Assembly: GCF_048771995.1 (NCBI RefSeq)
Contig: NC_133030.1
Span: 61,453,501 to 61,517,500 of the forward strand
Reading direction: 5' to 3'
From: Taeniopygia guttata
Taxonomy: Eukaryota > Chordata > Aves > Passeriformes > Estrildidae
Length of the DNA stretch: 64,000 nt
Below the pieces are notes generated by a model, which saw only the letters and a list, made by a program, of their open reading frames with translations, was not told the origin of the DNA and ran no database searches. Shown here piece after piece: positions 27,067 to 36,747 of the stretch. Both the position numbers and the translations under genes were made by a program. The stretch's first letter is position 1. Each line of letters starts with the position of its first letter.

Positions 27067-27136
27067 GTCAGCAGTGTGAGACTCCCACAGCATCCATCAG
27101 CCATGAGCTCCTTCCTGGGAATGTGCTGCCTCACAC
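27067..27136 (-). repeat. 70-bp hairpin repeat, copy B (inverted)
   Basis: Inverted partner of the block at 25,286-25,355, about 1.7 kb away and almost identical. It lies just downstream of the (ATCC)n tract. The pair could form a long stem in single-stranded DNA or RNA. Confidence 0.9.
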
Positions 27137-27791
27137 TGGCACATGGAAAAAGGGAATGGCCCTAAATCATCACTTACAGAGGGCAGAAGTACACTCCAGA
27201 GGGAAAATGCCTGCGCAGGGAGGACAGTGGATGTAAAGAGTAAAGGCTTCTCCCTGCCCACTCCGAGCAGTGTTAACCCAGCTGAGAGTGAACCAATTCA
27301 TCACAACACCTTCAGTTTGAAGTTTACACTTTTGGCTACGGTGGGGAGCTCCTCTGGAAAAACCAGATGTGCCTCATTGCACTCGATGAGGCAGATGGGA
27401 GAAATTAAGGGGCACAGACTCTTGCTAAAAAGCATCATCTGTGCAAGGTCTAGACTACATGTACTACTACTAACTATAAGGTCCAACTCCCTTTCTCTTC
27501 AACCCTGCAGAGGAAAAATCAGGCTCAGAGGAGCTTAGGCACAGGTTGTGTTTTTAGGCTTCTGGAAAGCACACGAGAAGAGCCCCCCGATTTCTCTAAT
27601 CCTCCAGGATGGGGCAAACCCTTTCAGACAGCTATGCAAGCAGGCCAGAAGCTCCAAGGCTGCTTGATGAGGGTAAAGCTCCCAGCTGCGATGGGCTCTG
27701 CTCCTTGACAAGCCACACGTGGCCCTGTGCTGTCCCTGGGGGTTAAAATTAAAAGCAGGATCGGAGCAGGGCTGGGAGCTTTGTGCCACCC

Positions 27792-30700
27792 ATGGAGGGC
27801 GAATCGCTGCTGGAGCGATACCTGGAGAGTTGCAGCGAGCAGGTAAGGGAGGAAGGAAAAAAAATCAAGTAAGGAGGGAAAAAAAAAAAGAAAATAAAGC
27901 TGCGTTGGCCGGGAATCGAACCCGGGTCAACTGCTTGGAAGGCAGCTATGCTCACCACTATACCACCAACGCTGCGCTGGGATGCATCCCGCAGCCGTGC
28001 CTGAGCTGCATCATCACAGCATCCCTGCTGGATGAGTATAAAATCCCTTTGTCCCGGGGATTTCCTCCCTGTCTCGGGGAGTTCCTGCTCTCCTGGAGCT
28101 GCTGGGAATACGGAGGAGCTCTCTGGAGCGGGAGGTCTCTCTCACTTCCTGTTAAAAGGGATGATGCTGCCGCGTTTAAATTCTTGCGGTGGGATGCTGC
28201 TTGTGAGGGTCTGCCCAGGTGATGGTGTGGGTGGGCACTGAGAGGCAGGAGGCTCGCATCTCCTTGTTCTGGTTAGTAAATGTCTGCAAAAATTCCTTAT
28301 TTTGGTGTTTGGAATGGTCGTCCTGATCTCAGGTGGTTGTAGGAACAACCAGGAGAGGGTTGGACTCCATAGCTGGGCATCATCGTTACTCAGGGGAAAA
28401 AACTTTTTTACATCCTGTTGTAAACTACTTTTCAGCTCAGAAAACAAGCTTAGCACGAGCTGTTTAAATCCAGAGACCATCCTGTGGCAGTGGGTAAAGC
28501 CCTCTGAACGTGCCCTCACAAAGTATTAAATCCAGAGACCATCCTGTGGCAGTGGGTAAAGCCCTCTGAATGTGCCCTCACAAAGTATTAAATCCAGAGA
28601 CCATCCTGTGGCAGTGGGTAAAGACCTCTGAATGTGCCCTTACAAAGTATATAATGTGGAAATGTATAGTACAGCTTTTATAAATGCTAGTGGGCTTTTT
28701 ATATTTCACATTTGCTGGTACCCTTGATAATATCAGATGTGGGATATCACTGCAGGGAGGAAAGAAAAATCTAAGTCTGTTGCTTAAGGCAGCTGGGTTT
28801 GATTTGTGTCTACCTGAGTTGCAGGGATTTCGGCAGTGGAAGTGAAAAAGGCTGTTTCCCCTTGAGCTGCCCCAAACTGAGGGATTTCAGGCAGGATCTG
28901 TGAGTGAAATCTCCTCCCTGGAGCTGCTGGGAGATGCCCAAAGCTATGCAGTTGGTGGGGGCTTGGTGAAGTTAATTAACCCAAAGTCTACAGCAATAAC
29001 CCTTGGCAGCCAGCCCAATGCAAACATGGTCTTGTGCCCCTTTTGCAGCCTCTGAGCATCTGGCTGACAAGAAGGAAATATTCCCCAGCACTTAACCCTA
29101 TCAGGGCTTTCCTCTGGCCTCTTGGGTGCAAACCTGATCAGAAAGGAAAAATTGCTTCCTGTTTCTTTATGCAATTTACTCTACTTTTTGAAAACTTTAC
29201 AGCTGTGTGATACTTCTAGCCTCATGTATCACTTGTTTCTCCATCAGCTTCTTTAAGATACGTCACAAACTGGCTTTGGTTGGTTGTTTGTGGGTGTTTT
29301 TTTTTACTGTAATGTTCGTTCTTTTGATGCCCATTAGTATGATGTGAGTAGTCTCACAGGGAGCCTTTTGTATCATTTTCTCTGCACTGTGGTTCATACA
29401 AAACCTTCCTAATGAGCTCCTGTACAGTAATACTTAGTTCAGTGAAATTCTTGCAGAGACTGTGACTTCCTTCCCTTGCTGCTGATTTGAAAAATATCTA
29501 TTTAAAATAGATGTATTTTTGTGATTCCATAATATTTTATTTGAAATTGGTAATTACATATTTGACCCTTTTTTCTAAAGGGTAAAGGAGTACCTAGATT
29601 TATTCAACAGCACCCTGCCCCACCAGATCCTCTTTCAGGCTCTGTATTTAGAAGTCAGTTTTAGAAGCAGTTTTAAACATGGGTGTTGGCAATGCTTTCC
29701 TGATTGCATCTGTATTCAGGCTAGTGAGGGTTCTCTGGGAGGATTTGTCACTTTGTCAGAGTTTTCCAAGTGTCTGCAGGCAAATTTACTGCAAAGTGGG
29801 AGCAGAGATCTCCCCATGGGCATGGCTGGGTTGCCAAGTGAGCTGACTAGAAGAGAGCAGCACTAGCTCAGGGCTGGGAAGCATTGCTCTGGAAATCCTG
29901 CTCCTGCTGGAGGTCAGGCAGTTGCTGCCAACTCAAGAGCCTCAGTCTCATGCACCATTCCCTGTTCTGATTTTTCAAGTCCTTCTGGCTCTTGAACCTA
30001 AAAATGCCTGATCAAACACAAAACCTCTTTATGTATTCTTTAGTCCAAGCTGTCACCTGCTGTGGATGTTGGCAGAAACCACCTTCGGAAAGAGGCTTAT
30101 GGAGAGGGAATAAATCCTGTCCTGAAACTCTTGCCTCATTGACATGATGCTTTTTAAACAGCTTTTAATAATAAATAGTTGATAAAGAAGGACATTAGTT
30201 GTAGGTGTGTTGTGTGCTTGGTGCAGGGCAGGGTGCTGGTTCTGCTGACTGTGGTGAGGCTTTTTTTAGTTCTCATAGTTCTCATCTATAGCTTCACTCA
30301 GGCTGGTGGCCTCCAGGAGCTGAGGAATTAATTGCTGCTGGTTCTGTGAGCTGCTGCCCTCTGTTGCACAAAGCAAAGCTGACACTGTCCCCTGCTAGCA
30401 GGGAGAGGAAATTGAATAATATACAGAATGGGAGATAAAGACAGCCAGAAGATGCTGTCTGTCTTCCTTGGAAAAACTCCTGAGTGTGATAATGTGGTTG
30501 TGTGCATGGCTGAGGTGTGACTGTGAAGGGTGAAGTGTCACTGTTGTACCTGCATTTCTCAATTTGTGCTATCCAGGAATTCTCTAGAGTGTCCATGGAC
30601 TGTGGTGAAAATGCATTATGCAAGCTATCTGGTTTTTTTATACACTCACAGACAAGCAAAGAACAAACTTTCAACCTTAAAACTAGTCTTTGCTAAAATA

Positions 30701-33700
30701 TATATTGGGAGAAAATTATTGAAATTTCCTGATTGAAGGCTAATCTTAATTTGCTCTCCTAGTTACAGTAACTGTGTTAATACAAGACCCTTAATGGCAT
30801 TTTTTTTTTTAAATTTAAGGATGACTTTTCCACTAGTCCTCATCTGTTCACTCCTATGAGCCCTTATGATTTAGAACTTCCAATTCAAGCATCTTCCCTG
30901 TTAAGTCAGTCCAAGGAGCTCCATACAGACTTTTCCTCCGTGGACCTCAGCTTTCTTCCAGATGTCACCCAAGATAACAAAGAACAAAACCTCTCTGAGG
31001 ATGGCCATGAAATGCAGAAAGAGCTTGATGGGTCACTACCAAGTCAGGAGGACAGTGGTGTTTTCATGGATGAAAGCAGCTTGTCACATCCAGGTGCAGT
31101 TCAGCCATCTCCTGAAGCACCTGGCGTGTGTCCTCCCCTGGCTCCAATGACTCCCATCACCCCAGCGACATCTGCTTCAGAAAGTTCTGGAATAGTCCCC
31201 CAGCTACAGTAAGTTATGTGTTATTTATGTAGCACGCAGCATAGTCAGAGTTTGGCTTAAACTGCAAAGTGTTGCTCTGACTTTTCACTCTGAGAATGTA
31301 GCAAGCATGGCTTGGTATTCAGTAAGCCAAAAAAATACAGGAACAGTTTTTTTCTCCTCTTGAAGGGGAAAGGTGAAAAAAATTAACTGACAATATTGGA
31401 TAAAAATATGAAGCTACTTGAAAAGGAGGATTTCCTCCAGGAAGGAAAATGTGAAGGATGACAGCAGACTCCAGGGGTTAAAAGATGTCACTCTGCTTTT
31501 TCAAAAGGAGAAACAGAATTGAGTGTGAGAACCTCTGGCCTCATGAAAAGATGCTGTCCTGTCTAGGATAGAGCATCTCTGGAATAGTTTATACCTGTAG
31601 AAAATAACCCACCCCTGCCTACCCTAGCTGCTCTAAATAATCAGTAATGGTTCAATGCCAAACTGTGAAAGGTTTCAATGATGCAGTTTTTGGAAGATGC
31701 ACAAACTTATAATTCAGAGACTAATAGTTTCATACCTTGTTCTATCTCAAAGTGCAGTTTTGGGATTGAATTACTTAAGTTTGGCCAGAAGTAGCTTGGT
31801 GTTTGAGTGGGGAAGAGACAGGCAGGAAATCAGTTGATGGCAATTATTAATTGGAATGTGACTGTACTGCTGGGGGTGGCTCTGCAGTGGATTTTGCAGT
31901 GAAACAATTCCTCCCTCATTCCTCAGGAATATTGTGTCAACTGTGAACCTGGCTTGTAAACTGGATCTGAAGAACATAGCTCTGCGTGCCAGAAATGCAG
32001 AGTATAACCCAAAGGTAAATCTTGGACTCAAAGCTTTACCCTCGCTTCCATTTCCCAGTGCTGATGGATCCCAACGCTCCTGTGACTGTGGTCTTAATTA
32101 TCCTGCTCCTAGGTGGGTGGGAAATACCTTCTGAGTGGGAAAGAAGCACTTAAAAAGCAAATATGTGTTGTGACAAGCCTTGAAAGTGTTAATTGTTGCA
32201 AGACTGAACAGAAATGCAGCTAAATTCCTGTCAGATTTTCCTTTGAATTTGTAGAGGTTTGCTGCTGTGATCATGAGAATCAGAGAACCACGAACAACAG
32301 CCCTCATCTTCAGTTCAGGAAAAATGGTCTGCACAGGAGCAAAAAGGTACTTTTCTGTTTTTTCCCTTCCCTCTTAAAGGTCTAGGTCTTTCACCTCTGC
32401 ATAAATTCTGATGGAGAATGCCTGAAAAGCCTTGCTTAAAACATCTAGCAAAGGACTAATTGCAAGAAAAAGTGAAGCAATGATATTGAAAGTCTTGCTT
32501 TCTTTGTGATGACACATTAGCAATTTCTGAACTGTGTACTTCTGTCCCTGAATTTAGATTGAGCTGAGCAGACATCAGTAGAAAAGCTGCTAAAATTCCC
32601 AGAAATTGTTAAGGGATTATTTACATGTCTCACTGATTTTTAAAGTGTTTAGGACATAATTTGTGTCTGTCAAGTCTCTCTTCGGTGTCTGTGTTCACCA
32701 GTCAACACACCTGCCTCTAGAGGAAATGGGAATTGTGGAAAGCAAAAGTTTATTTCTGTACTCTGCAGCTTTTTTCCCTGAAGCCCAGCAGAGACTGTCT
32801 TGGTTTTTATAGCCCAAAAGAGCCAATTAGAATTAATTAACTCATGCTTAAGAGACCTCTTCTCCAGCCCCTACCACCACCCCAGGTAGGTGATTGTACT
32901 GGTGCCTGCAGTCTAATGCCTGGATCAGCACTGAGAAGATGTTTTGAGGAACTGAGAAACCTCACAAAAGGGGAACCTCTGAGTGATGAAACCTCTCCAG
33001 TGGGTTCAACCAGACCACAGGAAGGTGAATGAACAAACGCCTTACTCCTTTTAGCTCCCTGCAGCAATTCTGGGAATGGAGCTTTGCTATTTTGAGCTGC
33101 AGGATCTCTTATTCTGGAGTGCAGATTAGCACGGTGGTGGCTATAAACTGAATTCCACCTCAAGAGCAGAGAAAAGCACAAATAAATGTTGGTTTTTTTT
33201 TTTCCCCTTTGCTCTTCCTTCAGTGAAAAGCCCCATCCCTGGAAGTGTTGCAGGCCAGCTTGGACAGGGCTTGGAGTGCCCTGGAATAGTGGAAGGTGTC
33301 TCTGCCCATGGCAGGGGGTGGAACAAGATGGGTTTTAAGGTCTCTTCCAGCCCCAGCCATTCTGGACTTCTATGATTTGAGGGCTGTTTGGAGATGACAA
33401 TAAAGGTTTTTTCCTTCAGTGAAGAGCAGTCAAGGCTGGCAGCCAGGAAATACGCACGGGTGGTGCAGAAGCTCGGCTTCCCTGCCAAGTTCTTGGACTT
33501 CAAGATCCAGAATATGGTGGGGAGTTGTGATGTGAGGTTCCCCATCCGGCTGGAAGGCTTGGTTCTCACCCACCAGCAGTTCAGCAGGTATGAGGAGATC
33601 AGCTACAGCCCTGTGCACCTGGCAGCAGGTTCTGCAGCCACTTGAGCCTTTGCTCTGATGCCTTGTGCAGGCTGACCTAGAACAGAGACCAGACAGAGTT

Positions 33701-36700
33701 AAAGTAGGGATTTATTAGGAGGCCTCAATGGATCTACCTTGGGCAGCACAAGAGCCCAGCCAGGGCTGCACCCCAGGTGAACCCAAAATGCACGACTGCT
33801 CATGGGGTCTCACGTTTTTATAAGTTCTGCTCCATTGGCACCTTGGAGTTCATTGTCCCATTCCAGCTTTAGCCCAGGCAGACCCATCCTGCTTGTTTTT
33901 CCCTCTTCAGCCCACGGTGTTTGTGCTCTTGGGCTGAGATTTGGATCATTTGTCCTTGGTCCCCAGCTGGAGAAGGAATTGTTTTGTCTCCCTGCTCTGT
34001 GAAGAGAGCTCACCATCCCCTCATATGAACCCACAGACTAAAGCAGCACAGAATCTAAAAAATATAAAAGCTAAAACCTGAGGAATCGGCTCCACTGTGG
34101 ATTTTAATACCAAGGTGGCCTCTTAACTCCCAGCAAAGCAGACTCCTATCTGCAGGGATAAGGTTTCCAACCTTCAGGCATGAAGCCCTACTGCATTTGC
34201 AAAATACAAAATTGCAGGTATACTGAAGTTTTTCTGGGATATTGTTTTGGTTCTGTTTGGGTGTTCTTTAGCCAAGAATTGAAAGTAAAGTCGTAGCTGA
34301 GTGATGGGCATGTTGGACCTGTGAGATCAGCTTGTTCAAAACTAGATATTGCCATCAGGAAAGGAAGATTTTGGCACTGACAAAACCAAAATTCAGTTGT
34401 CTTTTATTTAGCACTGCATCTAATAGTTTGCATTTCACTTAGGAACTAGATATATATTAAATATTTACATTGGCTGTTGTCTTGTCTTAGTTGCACAGGA
34501 TGCTTCCTCATAGGGGCTCTTTGCAGACTAGGGGGGATTTACTGTGAGGGTGGGGAGACCCTGGCACAGGTGCCCAGAGAAGCTGTGGCTGCCCCTGGAT
34601 CCCTGGAAGTGTCCAAGGCCAGGCTGGAGAGGACTTGGAGCAACCTGAAGCAGTGGAAGGTGTCTCTGCCATGGCAGGGGGTGGAATGAGGTGATTTTTA
34701 AGACTTTTGAAGATTTGCAATGAAGGTTCCAAGGCTATGACAAATAAGAAGTGGCTCACAAATCTTTAAAAGTCATCACGAAGATTCCCCCACCATCTCC
34801 AGCTAGGTTTAACAGGTTTCTCTTCAAGATGTCCAAAACCTGACCTGCCTTTCTCAGGGCAGACAGATAAAATCAGTGTGGTTAATTACCCTATTGCTAC
34901 TGTAATTAAAGTGCACTTCATTCAAACAACATTGAAACAGCATTTGCATTTTACTAATCTCACCTGCTTGCTTTGAACAGCTATGAACCTGAACTATTCC
35001 CTGGCCTGGTTTATAGGATGGTCAAACCAAGGATAGTGCTGCTTATCTTTGTGTCTGGAAAAGTTGTACTGACTGGTAAGTGGTGCCTCTCTATATCTGT
35101 AGCCCACTGCTGCTTCACTTTCTGAGAGAGCATTTAAATTAAGCATTAACTAAAAATCAGTATTTTGCCACAGTAAAGCCACTTGGGGCTCTTTTTAATG
35201 GCTGCTGCAGCTTTATCTGTGTTTTCTGCAGATAACATCAGTATTGTTGCACTAGAATCTTACATTGTTTCATATACAGAGTCTCAGATTTCCATGTTAA
35301 GTATTTTTTTAAATTCAAAGCCTGATGCCACGTGCCAATGCAGAGGATGCCAACAGGATGCTGACATGCCAGCAACTACTCAGGCACTTAAATAAGAACC
35401 TCACAATAAGCAATTTAAAATTGCTTGGACAGGAAACAAACTTCTTAAAACGCTTCACTGACAACATTTAGTAGGGATTATCAGAGGAAAGGGTGGAGAT
35501 CTAATAGCTTGTTCCAGACTGTTTGGCAAAAAAATTGTGAGGCAAAAGCCTTGCTGAGTCAGTGTGCTCAGCAGACACCTGTACCTCAGATCCCAGGTGA
35601 CTTTTTCAAAAAAGGTGAATTCCTGAGCTCCTGGCACATCCTTTTGGTGAAGCTCATGAAAATGCTTCTATTCAGATGTACTGAAAGGTAAATGATGCTT
35701 GTTCCCAGAGGCTCTGAATGTGTTATTTATATTTATAACACAGCTTTGAGACACGGGGAAGGCAAGAGAAGTGCTTGTCTTAGGCAGAGATTCCCACAAA
35801 CATAAATCAGGAATGAGCTCAGCCAACTGAAGGATGGGGCACTCAGGACAAACCTTAAATGCTTCCCCCTCCAATGTCCACAATTTTCTTAGGTGCAGTA
35901 AAATCAGACTGGTCAGTTCCATTCCACTGATGCTTGCATTCTTTGGGGTACACTAATTTTTGTGGCCTTGCTGTACACTCAGTCCTCTGCTGTGAGTCCT
36001 GGGCTCACAGGGCCTAATTCCACTTTTAGTTCATTTAAATCCAGTTTTCTTCTAACTGACATTTGTTGGACCAGCATGAGTAGTGGTGCTGGCAGGGAAT
36101 GTTCCTGCCTGCTGCAATGCAGCTTGTGTGCAAGACTTGGTATTAAAGATTTTACAGTACCACAGAAAAGGATTTGAAATCAAAGGTATTCTAACAGCTT
36201 AAAATCAAAATTGCTTCTCAGAGCTGGAGAAGGAGAGTTCTCAAACTGTGGAACAACTCCTAGTATGAAATAAAGGCCTTTCACTTATTGTTTTTACTTT
36301 TCTACTCACCTCATGAACAGGCAGAGCTGTTATTCTTAAGCAGATAACACCATGGTAGTGCTCAGTTGCTTTTTTTTCCTTCTTCAAAGCCAATATTTTG
36401 CACCTGTCAAGAGCAGAAAATTGCTGTTTTGGTTCCACAGATTAAACAAAACTAGTCTTAAAGCTAAACAAGCTAGGAATTGTTCTTTGAGGTGGCAGAT
36501 AGAAATTCTGCCTTTAGTAGTAAGGTGCTTTCAATCTCCTGGATTTCTTCATGGTTTGTAATCTTAACGGGTTTAAACTGCCTTCAGATATTCTCAGCAC
36601 TGTTGATTCATTGTCTGTTTATTGGTTTTTTTTGTTGTTTTTTTTTTTTTCTTAAATGTCCATTTAGGAGCAAAAGATCGTTCTGAAATCTATGAGGCAT

Positions 36701-36747
36701 TTGAGAACATCTACCCCATTTTAAGAGGTTTCAAGAAACCATCGTGA
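27792..36747 (+). CDS. TBPL2: TBPL2, TATA-box-binding protein-like 2 (TBP2/TRF3)
   Basis: A TBP paralogue that binds TATA-like promoter DNA in the nucleus and works with TFIIA/TFIIB; in vertebrates it serves germ-cell, mainly oocyte, transcription. Seven coding exons with GT-AG introns: 27,792-27,842; 30,820-31,208; 31,927-32,014; 32,255-32,346; 33,420-33,587; 34,981-35,075; 36,668-36,747. They join to 320 codons plus stop. The start is an ATG in a good context (ccaccATGG-like) giving [17 protein letters not shown], which matches the family N-terminus. Residues to about 147 are the variable N-terminal part, with a conserved '[11 protein letters not shown]' motif and 'QPSPE'; there is no glutamine run. 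Residues about 148-320 are the two-repeat saddle domain ('[15 protein letters not shown]', '[12 protein letters not shown]'). The DNA-kinking phenylalanines are present in RFAAV, LIFSSGK, LFPGL and LIFVSGK. Human TBPL2 is 375 aa, with the difference mainly in the N-terminal part. No CpG island precedes it, in keeping with restricted expression. The coding path is complete and intact. Confidence 0.95.
27879..27894 (-). terminator. Pol III T-run terminator of the tRNA gene
   Basis: On the minus strand, TTTT begins 7 nt past the tRNA 3' end, followed after one base by an 11-T run. This is a standard and strong RNA polymerase III stop. It lies between the tRNA and TBPL2 exon 1, so Pol III should stop about 40-50 bp before the exon. 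Confidence 0.85.
27901..27972 (-). tRNA. tRNA-Gly (anticodon TCC)
   Basis: A 72-nt cloverleaf on the minus strand. The acceptor stem GCGTTGG pairs perfectly with CCAACGC, the discriminator base is A (27,901), and the anticodon loop is CTTCCAA with TCC at 27,937-27,939. The internal promoters are intact: A box TGGTATAGTGG, and B box GGTTCGATTCC at 27,912-27,922. There is no intron and the 3' CCA is not encoded, as expected for a eukaryotic nuclear tRNA gene. To my recollection it matches the vertebrate tRNA-Gly-TCC sequence throughout. It is antisense to TBPL2 within intron 1. The perfect stems argue for a functional gene rather than a tRNA-derived SINE. Confidence 0.97.
28466..28650. repeat. 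62-bp tandem repeat, three copies
   Basis: Three head-to-tail copies of a 62-bp unit beginning 'aaatccagagaccatcctgt' (phase points 28,469, 28,531 and 28,593). They differ by only a few substitutions, and the third copy ends at 'tacaaagtat'. This is a recent expansion inside TBPL2 intron 1. Confidence 0.95.
31209..31926 (+). other. TBPL2: TBPL2 intron 2
   Basis: Donor gtaagt, acceptor cctcag. No repeat or extra exon is recognised inside. Confidence 0.9.
33231..33379 (+). mobile_element. CR1 LINE 3' fragment in TBPL2 intron 4
   Basis: Starts at 'ccccatccctggaagtgttg' and runs through 'cttggacagggcttggagtg', 'ggtgtctctgccc' and 'aaggtctcttcc' to 'cttctatgattt'. It is sense to TBPL2. It lies between two similar splice-acceptor-like segments (about 33,179-33,230 and 33,397-33,429), only one of which borders the real exon 5. 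Confidence 0.9.
33588..34980 (+). other. TBPL2: TBPL2 intron 5
   Basis: Donor ag|gtatga, acceptor ttgaacag. It contains one CR1 tail (34.54-34.71 kb). The remainder shows nothing recognisable. Confidence 0.9.
34541..34710 (+). mobile_element. CR1 LINE 3' fragment in TBPL2 intron 5
   Basis: Shows 'actgtgagggtggggagacc', 'gcccagagaagctgtggctg', 'gtccaaggccaggctgg', 'cttggagcaacctg' and 'ggtgtctctgcc'. It fades before the terminal short repeats. Sense to TBPL2. Confidence 0.9.
35076..36667 (+). other. TBPL2: TBPL2 intron 6
   Basis: Donor gtaagt, acceptor catttag. AT-rich, with T-runs near the 3' end. No repeat family or additional exon is recognised. Confidence 0.85.

Larger units (their letters stand above)
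15800..27700. other. Intergenic region between KTN1 and TBPL2
   Basis: No coding exon is recognisable. It contains a CR1 tail (17.3 kb), A/T tracts at 18.25 and 19.48 kb, a 73-bp tandem duplication (22.24 kb), an inverted 70-bp hairpin pair (25.29 and 27.07 kb) and a (ATCC)n tract (26.9 kb). AT-rich stretches with repeated TAATTA-type motifs around 18.1-18.9 and 24.8-24.9 kb could be regulatory, but nothing in the sequence proves it. Confidence 0.7.
27843..30819 (+). other. TBPL2: TBPL2 intron 1
   Basis: Donor ag|gtaagg at 27,843, acceptor tttaag at 30,814-30,819 after a ten-T run. It carries the antisense tRNA-Gly gene at its start and a threefold 62-bp tandem repeat at 28.47-28.65 kb. I see nothing else recognisable in the rest. 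Confidence 0.85.

Noticed and set aside
26657-27236. Open frames with His-Pro-Ser-Ile or Met-Asp-Gly-Trp repeats
   Set aside because: These are translations of the (ATCC)n microsatellite.
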